NCBI RefSeq assembly: GCF_963678635.1
Contig: NC_087065.1
Location: forward strand, 23,951,254 to 24,015,253
Reading direction: 5' to 3'
DNA from: Symsagittifera roscoffensis
Lineage: Eukaryota; Xenacoelomorpha; Acoela; Convolutidae
Length of the DNA: 64,000 nucleotides
The notes below the pieces were generated by a model. It made no database searches. It was not told the DNA's origin and saw only the letters and a list, made by a program, of their open reading frames with translations. Below are positions 12,674 to 25,400 of the stretch, one piece after another (the stretch's first letter is position 1; the number at the start of each line of letters is the position of its first letter). The position numbers and the translations under genes are program-made.

Positions 12674-13358
12674 CTGACAGAACAATACATGAAAAATGTT
12701 TTACCGTGGTTCCAAAAAGTTTTTTTTTTAAATTTTTTTTCCCTATTTTTATTTATACATTTATACGACTAGCAAGTTCGTTTCAGGGAGATTATTGCTC
12801 GATGCTGTTGGACTAAGGATAGAAAAATGAAAATTGCTCAAGCGATTCCGATACAAATTTGATGGCAGTTGATTGAATTCTGACAATTGATCTTTTTAAT
12901 GTGGTAGAATAAAATGACAAAAACTGTTATCATCGGCTGTGTTGTTGGGATAAAAATCCATTCAAGCTGACCTCAAATTAGCTGCAAAATAATTCTATTC
13001 GGTATTCAATGAAATCAGTTACTCATCCCTCCATTTTCACTGCCTGCCCTCCATAACCTATTACTTGTTATATAGGCTAGCATGTGGTTAAGTTATAGAA
13101 AACCATTTTTTTCTGGCAAATTTTGTCAGCTTTCAGTCGCAGTTGCCAATATGAGACAAGAGGATAGGCAGAAGCAAGCGTACAATTACATCACGACATT
13201 ATAAGGGAAAAGGTCCCTCATAAAGTCTTGGAGTAAAAGAAAAATTTTGAACGTAATTGATGGAAAAAGTTTGATCTACAACAAGAAAATTGGTAACTGA
13301 GTTAGTAGAATTAGTAATCAGTTATAGTTTCCGAGCACGAGTCACTCTTGATCGACGT
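12674..13358. other. 3' flank of channel gene A
   Basis: AT-rich sequence downstream of the gene A stop codon, presumably containing its 3' UTR. An AATAAA hexamer exists on the minus strand near 12.75 kb, but it is too far away to assign with confidence. Nothing else is recognised. Confidence 0.4.
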
Positions 13359-13448
13359 TTATCTTGTGAAATAGAAGCTGAGTCCAAAAAAGATCACATT
13401 CCACATAAGGAAGGCAGAAGGGAACACAACGCGACTGATTTCGTCCAC
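13359..13448 (-). CDS. Gene A exon 7: TM4 and stop
   Basis: The acceptor (gattgtag) precedes 29 codons starting VDEISRVVFP and ending FYFTR then TAA. The hydrophobic stretch FPSAFLMWNVIFFGLSFYF is TM4. It aligns with gene B's LVDRKSRVIFPVAFVIWNAFFFGL, which fixes frame and phase 0. Confidence 0.85.
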   Translation of the reverse strand: MDEISRVVFPSAFLMWNVIFFGLSFYFTR

Positions 13449-16400
13449 CTACAATCGTACAATTATGCTAGTTGGTCTTAGATACGCATGATTGAAGAAT
13501 GCTGTGCTTTTTAAAAATAAGTTATTAATTTGACGAAGAAGAAACAGCATTTTTCATGGCCATAAATCTTTGTTTTGGACTATTAATTTTTTTCTCTCTT
13601 GCATGATTTTTTTTTCATATTCTCATTCTCATTATTTTTATGTGATCCACAATTTTTTATCTATTATTTTTTGTGTGCATCAATTTTAGGAACGCAACCA
13701 TAAAAATGGTACCCACTCTATTGTCCAGCGGGTTATTCTCGGGGGCTGGGAGGTATTTGAGTTCATCGGTGTCATCTTCAAGGCCAGTGCTAGTCAATCC
13801 CTTGTCTGATTTGGCGACAAGTTTTTGCTTTTGCTCCTTTTTCTCGCCGTTTCTGAAAAGCACGGCAGCCAAAACAGTTTCGATCAGGCATGCGATTTGG
13901 AACAGAAAACAGACGAGGAGGTAAAGATCGACCATCTTGAAGTCGCTGGTTGAAGGAAACCGCTGAGCTGTCCCGACCAGCAACACTATTTGAGCTAGGG
14001 CCAGAGTTATGGTCAGCCCCGCTCGCTCCGGGGTACATTCTGGGTTAATCCAGAAGTTTACCCAACTAAAATGAGAAAAAAGGAAATTTAATGGGCGCGA
14101 AATCATATTATCAGACTTAACTAAGTATCAATCTTGCTTGACTACATTTTTTTTTCAATTTTGTAAAAATTTTTTTAACTCACTGTTTCGTAATTCACTT
14201 TCCTTGATCATGCCCGCACTGAAGTTTCATGGATAAAATTCGATTAAGTTTCAGTTTTATTGTCAATGGCTATAAAAGTGAAAAAAATAATCTACTATAC
14301 TCAATTAGAAATGGATTACAATGCTTTTATTTAACAAAGCATTTAACAAAGCATTGCAAATCAGTTATAATAGATTATTTCTCACTTTTCTAGATAAAGA
14401 CATTGAAACTCCATAATAGTCGTTTTTTTTGCACTTTTTTGAGATGCGATTTTCAAATGCACATAAAGTGCTTTCTACGTTTTAGACTAAAGCTGGTTAC
14501 TTGTTGTTCAATTTCAACTTTTTTCTGAACAACTTTGATTTTTGTTACCGTTTCTATGTTACTCAGTTTTGTTCCTTTCAACAGTTTTCTTAATTTATTT
14601 AGAAATTTGAACGGGGGGGGGGTTAAAATTGCAAGTGGACTGTTTTACAAAGGATTGCGTGCCGAAAAAATCAATTTTTTTGGCTCGAGTCTTCCAAAAA
14701 ATGGAAGACTGTCTTTTCGAAAAAAAGGATAAAAAAACCTGAAACACCCTCCACTGATCTGAAATACCCCCCTCCACCAGAACCAAAACCCTCCCCCCCC
14801 CACCCCCAACAGAACCAAAATAAAATCCCCCAGCCCTCGCCAAAACTTACTCGTGGGGGTAACGGGTTTGTTCAGGTGGGCGGGGCGGGGCGGGTTATGC
14901 TTAGATGGCTTAGGTTGGTAGTGGTTCAGGGGTACAGGTGGTAAGATAAAGGTACGGTGTTGAGGCAAAAGGGCACACAACAAGTTGGGGGTGGGGAGAT
15001 TGTTAGGGGGCAAACGTTAGGGGGGGGGGAGATTAAAAGACTCATTTTGCAATTTGAAAAAGTTTAAGTTTAGAAATCGAGAAGGCCGTACAATGACTTT
15101 GCAATATTTCCGTGATACTCATTTTATATAGTGATAAAATAAAGTGGAAAGTGGAAAAAAAAATCCATTTTAAATGAATTATAACTTCAAATTTGATAAA
15201 AAAACAATGGATTTTAATCGATTTTTTATTCCATTTTGTTGTCTGAATACAACATGGAATCGATTATATTGATAGCTTAGACCACAAAGTCCATTATGAT
15301 TGACTTTTACCCACTTTTTGTAGATGGGTGTAGCAAGATCGATTAAAAACTACCTTAGAAGAAACTGTCGATAAATTTATGTAAGCATAATGCCAAAATT
15401 GTAACAAATTCTGCTGAAAATGAGCGAGCATGAAAAGATTCTCCTCTTTCTTCACTCTGCATTGGCCCCATTAAAATCTATATATCTGATTTTCAAGATC
15501 GACTAAAAATTACCCAAGAAAAAACTGTCGATAAACATTACGAGGCCAAACTGTGCATTCTGTGCATTGTAAGCGGAATCCGCAACGGGCCAAAATCAGA
15601 TTTGCTGCGGAATCGGCAACATTGCTACTTTTCTTTGATCTTCTTCTATGCTGTTTTGGATTCCACAAACAAATAACAAATACCTAAATCATTGTACCGC
15701 TCAAAATTGCTCCAAAAAATAAGCAAGTTTGCGGAATCCGCAACTGTATTTGCGAAATCCAGAACAGTTTGAGGAATCCACAAACAAATGATAAGACATT
15801 TGTATCGTTAAATGATCTGATATTTGTTTGTTACCTATATGTTAAGAGGAGTTTGAGCGAAAACAATCCAAATACAATTTTTTCTCCCTGCTCAAAGTGC
15901 TCAGAACAACAGGTTGAAAAACTATTGGCGCAAGCTTCTGCAAATAATTTTAGCGTGTGTATAAACAGCTGGGATATTTCATCTGGTGAAAAATACGAAA
16001 ACAGTTAAAAAAACAATGTTACGTTCCAACCAAGAAACTAACATCGTTTCAATTGATTGTTCCGACCATGCCACTTAAAGCAACTGGAGGGCACAAAGCC
16101 GTAGGGTCCGTTTTTCCATCCAGTTTTCCCTGCCTCAACAAAACTCATTGGAGGGTAAAAATTGATCTCATATCCCTATTGGGCGTGACTGGAACACAAT
16201 AAAAAAATCAAAATTGTTACAGTGTTGAGAAGAACTGGCCAGCAATTTGCATGTTTTGCAGACTAAATATCACGCGAAGTTTTATGCAAGGTTGACCTCT
16301 CAAGCTTAAATTTACAACATAATTGGCAATCTTTTTACTACGCTCTTTTTTGTGATTTTTACCTACTTCAATTGCTCTTTCTAGAATGTAAAAGAAAACA

Positions 16401-19400
16401 ACAGTAATTTTAGACAACAAAAAAATCTCAAAAAATCCTTTTATACATATTTTTGTTCCGACTTTCGGTACGAAAGTAACGGAATATTTGTGCTCGGGGT
16501 GGGTTTTTTTTTTCTTCAGACAAATTTCGACTTTTTAACTAGCCATTTTTGACGGAGTATTTATATATCATTCGAAAGGTATTGTTGTCTTGAGCTCGAA
16601 TTTGAAAAGATATTTTACCTGTGATCATTTTTCGGAAAGTTACGGGGGTTTAAAGATTGCCATTTTGGCCAACTTGGGACAATTAACGCGCGATATATTT
16701 CGCGTTATTAACGCGTAAGCGGAGAGTTAATCCATCTTAGAAATTGTTCCAAATTGGTTAAAAGAAGCCTATTTGCCATAATTGGTTTGTTACAAGGAGC
16801 GAAATCTATCCTTTTGTACTTTATATGGCGTGTGGGGGGATGATTTTTATTTAAAAAATTTCAAATTTTAGAATTTTTTTTTTCATTTTGTTTTATTTCA
16901 TTGAATTTTTTAACGTTAATACTGCTCCATAAACCTTAAAAGGCAGTCGGAACATTCAGGGCTTCGCCCTGATACGAGCAGTCTTGATTATTTTTCGAAT
17001 AATTCATTTCATTATTGTTCCGACTTTCGATACGAAAGTAACGGAATATTTGTGCTCGGGTGGGTTTTTTTTTTCTTCAGACAAATTTTTCGACTTTTTA
17101 ACTAGCCATTTTTGACGGAAATTTTTTATATCATTCGAAAGCCACTGTTGTCCTGAACTTAAATTTGAAAAGATATTTCACCTGTGATTATTTTTCGCAA
17201 AGTTATGAGGGTTTAAAGATTGCCATTTTGGCCATTTTGACCAATTTGGGACAATTAACGCGCGATATAATTCGCGCTATTAACGCGTAAGCGGAGATTT
17301 AATCCGTCTTATAAATCGTTCCAAATTGGTTGAACGAAGTTTATTTGCCATAATTGATTTGTTACAAGGAACGAAATCTATCTTTTTGTACTTTATATGG
17401 CGTGTGGGGGGATGATTTTCACAAAAAATTTCAAATTTTGGAAAAAAAAATGTTCATTTTATTTTATTTAATTAAATTTTTTATGTTATTACTGCTGCTC
17501 CATAAACCTTAAAAGGCAGTCGGAACCTTCAGGGCTTCGCCCTGATACGAGCAGTATTGTTTAAATTTGAATTTGTTAGGGGCGTTCTGTGCTACTTGCA
17601 CAGCAACCACTGGCTATTCCTATTTGAAATTTGTCTCATATTTAATTTTAACCGGAGGCCTGGCTTAAAACAAATCCATTTTAAACCAAAAAGACGGAAT
17701 TTGTCAGTTTTTCATACACCAATTACCTTAAACCTTTTGAGGTCTTTAAATTTTGAAACTTTCATTAGTAAAAGAATAACCTTTTCTTGGGCAGCTGAAA
17801 CAGATTATTTTTTGACTTTCAAATGATTTAAAAATGTTTTTTGTTCACAGTAAATGTGAAAAACAATTTTTGATTAGATCTCTGCAGTCAATATATCATT
17901 TTATTAAGACTTAAGGGTAAAGACATTAATCAAAATTATATTGGATAATATTGTAATAAGGTCGAGGTTCTTTCACGCCGATAGGATATCATCTATAAAA
18001 TTAAGGGTGCATTGTCTATCTTCAAAAACTGGGATCAACGAGATTTTGATATATAAGCTTAAGCGTCTTAAGCAAGCTTGAGCGGCGAAATAGTTCCGGG
18101 TTTTATATCAAATCCAAAATTTGATCGAACCTTCAACTATATGAAAGAAATATTGCGGCAGTTTTTTTGCATCTGGCCGCAAATGACCAAATTTTTCAAA
18201 TATCAAAGAAAAAATGAAATAACTCAATACATGGACCAAAAATAGCAAGAACTTTTGCATATTTCAGCCTCATGATAAAATATTTTTGCAATACTGAGGG
18301 AGGGGAGAATGTGTATGTACGGTGGTATTATAGTATCTCCAGAAGGGAACAAAGCGTCAATAGAAAGTGAATAAAATTGATTACTTGAGCACTGCGAGTG
18401 ATGAGCTGGGCAGGTAAATGGTGAGCAGGTATATCTGGTACTTGCGGGACATTCTGATCCACAGCACGTGTTCAGTGTACAGATCCCCCATGTAGGTATT
18501 CGTACTACTCTCGTAGTCTCTATACTCAGTCGCCACAGGAATGGATGGATTTAAAACCAATTTTTTTGTTTTTGATTCAAATCTGACATTTTTTTTGTCA
18601 AATTGGTAAATTTCTAAATAGGATTTTTTGTGTTTTTGAATATTTTTTTTGGCTTGTGGAAAATTGACGAAGTCCTTTGACAATAATTGATCTACTTTGA
18701 TCTACTTATTCATAACTATTTTAAATAAGAGTCTTCTTTTGTAATTTTTTTCCAGTTCTCATATCAGTGAATTCAAAAAATTCATTCCTGGTCAGTTTAA
18801 AGTCGGCGAGCTTGAAGTTGGCAGTCTCCTGGCTTGGGTACATGCCAGAAAGCTTTGGAGAAATGTTCAGTTTCACTTGCTTGTCATGATATTTGTACGT
18901 CCCTATTCGAATCTAAAGCACAAATTGCAATGTCACTAGGTAGTTAAAATTAGCTCGAAACGAACATCAGTATGACGAAAAAACAAACAAAGATAACGGA
19001 GATACGTTTCTGTTAGAGCAAAGAACCATACTCTTTGGAAGTTTTAATCTGTAAATGATCACAGCATAGACTAATATCTAGTTCCTATTTCAGAGATGCA
19101 TAACGCTCAGTTTGGAACAGGTAGCTCTGTTAGTATGAGCAAAGAATTGCAATCATAATTAGTGGGTTTGCATTTCACTACGCCGAGAATGCCTTACCTT
19201 GATTGTTCGATGTTAACAGAGTATCATAAAAAAATAAGCTAAGTTTATAAGTCTAAGTTGGCTAGCTTTAACAGGTTATGGGCCCACCTTGAGACCCTCA
19301 GTAATCAATTTTTAAAAATTTTCAAAGTTTCAAAAAGTCAAAAAACAGAGAAGAGATTATAACTCACTTTAATGGATCTTTTCAATGGATGCCACAATTA

Positions 19401-22400
19401 CATGGTTATCCTTCACAGGCACCCAGGAGGAATTTCCCACCTGGCACCCGGTTTGTTGCCTTCAGTCAGACGAAAGGCCTCAAAGGCACAATCATAGATG
19501 AAGACACAAATTGGGCGGTAAATCAAAAGCCGATGACCGAGCCAAATACGACAGAGAGTTGCTTGCTTACCGAAAACAAATGGCTGTTATCGAGTCATGA
19601 TAAAACGAGATCTGCTGCTACCTAGCAGCGGCACTTACTGTTTCACATGATGTTGATCAGGCATGACTGTGTCGACTGGAAAATCAAAGGTGATGTTTAA
19701 ACTGCTTGGAAACTAAACATGCAGAGGTTCAAGAGCGATGAGGCAACCACGCTTGCCAGTGCGATGCACCAGCTGGCACGCTTTCATCTCAAAGATGATG
19801 AAAAGATGTTCCAGTATTTCATACGGGCACAAGCATAGAGAAACTTTGGCAGAAAAAAGCAGTATTTAACATGAAGGGCGTGTAAACAAAAGGGTCATGT
19901 ACCTAATTTTTGGCGATCAGAACCAGAGGAAAACCTGGTAGTATATTCTTTTTTCACGTGTTACCATGAAACCAAACCAAAAGATTTCATATGAACTCAG
20001 GAAGCAAAAATCACATAGTAGCTAATGAAGCTAAAAATACAAAAAACTACTCTCATAATAAAAAACCTACTTCTTGTACCGAAATACAGAACTAATTTCA
20101 CTTCCGTTTCAATAATCGTTGAAAAGGGACAGGCACGCAGTCAGACACAAAAAAGCAAAAATTGTTTTACTACAAAAACGGAAAAAACTAGGATTGCTAA
20201 AAAAGGAAGCTGTTCCGTCTTTCTGATATTGCATCGAACACGCAGCTTTTTGTGAATCATACTTTCACTTTTGATTTTGAAAACACAAACTAAATTTTGC
20301 ATTAAATGTTTGGAAACTTAAATTTTGAAGATTTAAAGGCAGCGGTACCATCAAAACGGTATCGGCAACGGTACTAGATCCGTTGAATATTCAAGCAGTA
20401 AAGGATTTTGATAAAAGTTTACTTTTTAAACGACTTCATTACCTTTGCAATAATTATGAAAACATGAATTACAGAAAAAGATGCTCTTGAAACAATACGA
20501 GAGTTAGTAGCAGAAAATGCTAGATAAAATCTTCTTCGCATGACCATCCAAATAATTTTAAGAAAAAACAAATCAGCACATTTCATGCACGCTGAAAAAA
20601 TAGGCATGAATTCACAGTCTTTGACATTTCTGATCAAAATGGAGTAGCAGAAGTGTACAATCAAACAGTGGTTGAAATGGCTAGATGTCTTTTATTTCAA
20701 GCATCTCTTAAATAAACAGCTTAAGTTAGAGCTTTAGAAACAGTTATTCTCACACGCTGTTAAATGAAAAGATTCGGCAAAAAAACTTCAGCGTTTCAAA
20801 TTTTTGGAATGAACAACCAAACTCAGAGCTTACAAGAATTTGTAGATGTTTTGCTGATGTGAAAACAACTGGGCAACAAAAATTTTTTCAAACTCAAAGA
20901 TTGACAGATTTTTTCCGTGGAAAAGATGCTTCAAGTACGGCTTAATTTATCCAAAATTTACAAAAAGAGACGCATATACAGTGAAAATTATTTTGTCCAA
21001 TGAAAAACTTTTTGCTGCTCGAAATTAAACTACTGATACATAAACCCAAAAAGAAGAAATTTTAATTTTGATCTAAGCTCAAGCATTGATTTAAGCATAC
21101 TCAACGAATTGAACTGCGAAGCAGTGAAGTCAGATATATTAGATAAACTTTATAAAGAGTCAGTTATTGAATTATCGAATCAGTAGTAGCGAAGGTGAGA
21201 GAGAATTTGAAAAAATAACAAAAGTTCAGGAATAAGTAAACAAAAACAGACAGTAATTTTAAAACCAGCAGTTGCAGGTCAGCCTTTTGAACGTAGACTT
21301 GAAAAAATCCAGTACCAAAACAAAGCAAACAGAAAGCACCTTCACAAACTGCAGTCGCAGGTCAATTTTGAAAAATGCTTTACGTCATGTAGCAGAATCA
21401 AAATGAAACTAGTCGCACTAAATTTTAAGCATAACTTCCAGCGTTCCGGCAGACTAAGATGTCCATCAGAGAGGTACGGCACATTTTATACCCGCAACAG
21501 TGAGCTAGTAACACTTTTTACAGAATCCGGAACATATAAGCCGGCAATCGAATCTAGCAATTACGATAAATGGCGTGAAGCAATGCAAACAGAAGCTGAT
21601 TAATTAATTGATTGCCATACAAAGGAAACTATCAGCGAAACCCAAAAAAGTCAATCTTAAATAAAAAAGATGGATTAAAAAGATGATGTTGAATAAAATT
21701 GGGGTTTCGAAAAAAACAAAATGCGTAAGTACCTAAAATTTTTCAGCAAGACAAGGTGTGATTTTTTTCAAAACATATGCACCTACAAATAAACCAGAAA
21801 CTTTCCGAGCACTCATAGCTTTAGCAGCTGAGAACAAGTAGATATCAAACCAGCATTTCTTCATCGAATGTTAAATGAAGATTTTTACCTCGAGCAGCTG
21901 AAGATACTCTCAAAACGGAACACTCTCGTTTGTAAAAAGAACAATTTTTTATACAGCTGAAACGCTCAATTCGAAATTGGTATCAACAACTAAAAATTTT
22001 TCTCAATGAGCAAAAATTTAATAGAAGCAGAATTAAATTTTGTTTTTATGCTAGGATTGAGCACAAAATCTACATTTTAATCTGGGTGGACAAACTAATT
22101 TTAGCATGCTCTCATTAGCAAGACTTGGAAAACTTTATGATTGAGTTTGAAAGAAAATTTAGAATGGATGCTAGAGGGGATCTTGACTGGTTTTTCGAAA
22201 AGCGAATAGAGGAAACTGAAAACTTCATCAACCTAGATGAAAAGACTAAGACAAAAAGCATATATAAGTTCTGTAAAATTGAAATTTTTGCGCAATAAGA
22301 GAACTCACAGCAGTTCAGTTTTGAAGTTTAGTAGACTCCCTGTAATTCCTAGCTAAGCATATTGGGCCATATATCATGTGGAATGTGAATGTTCTATCAG

Positions 22401-25400
22401 GGTTCATCAACCCACTTTTTACTGCCGAACTATATTGCGCCAGTAAACAGGTCTTGCACAACCCCCAACACAAAAAACCTGAAAAATGCATACCCCAAGA
22501 ACCTTGATCTTGAAATATTTGGAGAAGCAGATATTGAATGGAACGGCAATGCAGATGAGAGAACTTCAACGATAGGCTGCTTTTGGAAGCTTGGACGATC
22601 AAAGTAGGTGCGCTACAAGTTGGCAAATCAAAAAACAACCACCTTTGTCACTGTCTTCATGAGAACCCGAATGCAATTCACTGGATTCAGCTGCTCAAGA
22701 AGCGATGTCTTTATGAATGCTGAGGCTCATCGCCCAAGATGGGATATGAACGACACAAACCAACTTTAATTGGAAGAGAAAATCAAAACTATCTCAAAAC
22801 TGCAGCCAACCCTGTTTTGTCTAAGAGGTCAAAACTCATCGATAAAAAATATATTTTCGCTCGCGAGACAGTTGAAGATTGAAGGTTTACCCTAATCTAA
22901 ACGCCAACGGACGCAATGGCAGCCGATATTTTCAAGGAAATCTTCCATTTACTAAAGTCGAACAGCACCGTTCAAATCTAATGGGTCGTTCCGATGTTCA
23001 AATTATTCCGGACGGACCAGGAAAAAACTGTGTGGGGGGTTCAGAAAACTTTGGGGTTATTAGCAAACTAATCTGTAAGTCCATAGTAAAATTTTTTAAA
23101 TATTTGATTTGCGAGTCTCCAACTGAATAATTTGATTTTCAACTTTGATGCAATTATGATTGAGGCTCAATTATGACTTTAAGCAAGCTAGCCTAACTTT
23201 ATGAGTTGCAGAGATTTAGCTTTAAAGAGCCTGATATGATTTGAATAACAGATGCAATTAATGATGTTGGAATTTGAAATGATGAAAATCAGGACTCTGC
23301 CACGTCGGCAAAAATCAACATTAAATTTGATTGGAGGACCACACATACCCCAATTTTCGATTCATACTTCGTTGCTACAGAATGTCTCAATTTTGTACAC
23401 TCGCTTAGTGAACTAAAATCTCTAGAAAAAAATTACACAGTCTGCTTTGCAAAAAACTGCTCGTTGTTTCTAATATTGTTTCCCATTATTCGTTTACGTT
23501 TCTAATAGTTTCTTCTTCCCTGAACTGTCTGATCAAAAAAATAATTTTTAGAATTAAGAAAATAATCATTATAGATCAAAAAATTTTCCAAAAAACACCT
23601 ATTCAAGAAAATTACAGACCAAAGAGTGCAGTATTCACTAAAATAAGACTCGACTTGCAAATAAATATAATTAGGAAAATTGTATCGACTAGCATAAAAC
23701 ATGAAATGCAAAATTTGAATACTTTCGAAATGTTAATCACTCAGAAATACATATAGTTCACAGTTTTCTCTCATAAAATACAATTTGTGCTGCAATCAGT
23801 GTTCGGTGCAAGCCATTACAGGTCCAGGTGTGACTGATGATATTTGATCAAGGAGTTTTATTTGATTCTTGATTGCAAAATTTATCATTTGCTATAACTT
23901 CTCGCTCTCAGACATATTAATTTTATTTTGAACGGATCAAAGTTATTTTTTTCTGCTTTTTGTTTTTTCGAAATTCTGCTAGTCAATAATATTTCATTTT
24001 TTCAAATTTTTATGATTGTCGAGTTCTATGCTAGACGCGCGGTCACGCAAAATAATTTGTACTTTTTTTAGGGTAAAAAGAATCTGATTGTGATTTTTTT
24101 GAATCTCAACTAATAACATTTTTTTGTAAAGTATTTGAAGTTTGTTTGGAGCCAAAACTTCAAATGTGTTTGAATTTAATGATAAAAACAATAAGGGGGT
24201 TGCCCTGGACTCTTCAACATCCTTTCTATGTTATTTTGGTTGTGTAACCATGTTGTTTATTTCTTAAATATTTCATAAAAAACTTCATGCTTTGTTTTTC
24301 TTTATAGAATAAGTGTGTTGTTTCAATTTTCCATGATCAATTAAACAATCTCCGCCTCCTATGGTATCTAATAAAAAACTTCCACCCCTATAAACAAATA
24401 AAAAAATTTAGCAATCGAGCTTCGTATTGAGAATTCTAATTTTGCCGCATGCTGATTGGTCGAAAATTCGGCTACCTTAATCTACTTAACAAATTCTCCC
24501 CTTTCTGGAAGGGGGGAGGTTCTTAAGTAGACCCCTTAAATAATGTTTCCCCCCTTTGCATGTATTATTTTTTGACCCCCTGCCAACACTATTTCGAGAT
24601 ATCCATTCTTGGCTGACTGACCTTAACATTTTTCTTAAGACGCCTTAGGCGCCAATACATACAAGTTTTGAGGGAGGAGCAGCCGCCAAAAAAATAGCAA
24701 TTTTGTGTCAAAGTTTTCCAAAAAATGCTTAAAAATGCCTGTTTCTTCAAAAAAATTGCCTGCGAAGAATAAACTTTGGTTCAAATAGGTTCTTTGTGGT
24801 GATTTCGGAAAGCTCAGAAACTCATTTTGGTCGGCCTAAAAAAGTCGTCAAAACTTTCGATTTTCTTTTTGAGAATCTTCCACCCCCCCCCCCCCCCCCC
24901 CCCCTCGAGAAAATCCTTTTTGCATTACTTGTATTTATTTGATACAATTTGAAAATTTTTTAAAGTATTGAAAATGTTTCATCCAAAATCGAAAGATCGA
25001 AAGAGGAGGGAAGGGAAATAAATAGGTCGAGGCTAGTCGTTAAGAAAAAATGATTTTGTGTTTAAAAGCAAAATCAAAATCCTGAAGCTTCCTGTGCATA
25101 GTATTGAAATTTACAAAATCAATTATTATAAAAAAGTAAAGCTTGTTATCTATAGTTAACAAGCTTTAATTTTTTACATTTGTTTTTTCTGTAACGTTCT
25201 ATTCAGGGGCGGGGGGGGGGGGGGGCGGACGCCCCCCCTCAGGGATTCGACCCCCTGCCAACCCAAAGGGTCCCCCCTTTGGTACTTTTTAAGAAATCCA
25301 TTTTTGGCCGACCGACCCTAAAATTTTCCAAAAAGTGCCCAAAAACGGCTTTTTTGACCTGGTTTTTCAAAAAAATTGCCTGCGGCGCAGAAAATTTGGC

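Larger units (their letters stand above)
14066..18384 (-). other. Gene A intron 6, repeat-filled
   Basis: This 4.3-kb intron holds a foldback repeat (14268-14400), a G/C-skewed low-complexity stretch (14610-15030), a GGAATCC-motif repeat (15538-15790) and two R530 copies (16454-16986, 17017-17559). Apart from these it is AT-rich with nothing recognised. Confidence 0.7.

Noticed and set aside
14595-15013. Proline-rich ORFs at 14595-15013 and glycine/proline-rich ones at 51842-52168.
   Set aside because: They are generated by C- and G-runs and have no start context or splice structure.
16454-16986. R530 as a tRNA-derived SINE.
   Set aside because: No A-box/B-box promoter pair and no poly(A) or microsatellite tail were found.
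16960-16986. CAGGGC/GCCCTG hairpin as a bacterial-type rho-independent terminator.
   Set aside because: Eukaryotic context, no T-run after the stem, and it is part of a dispersed repeat.
22879-23130. Plus-strand ORF following the copia fossil.
   Set aside because: No recognisable domain. It may be copia-derived, but there is not enough to call.
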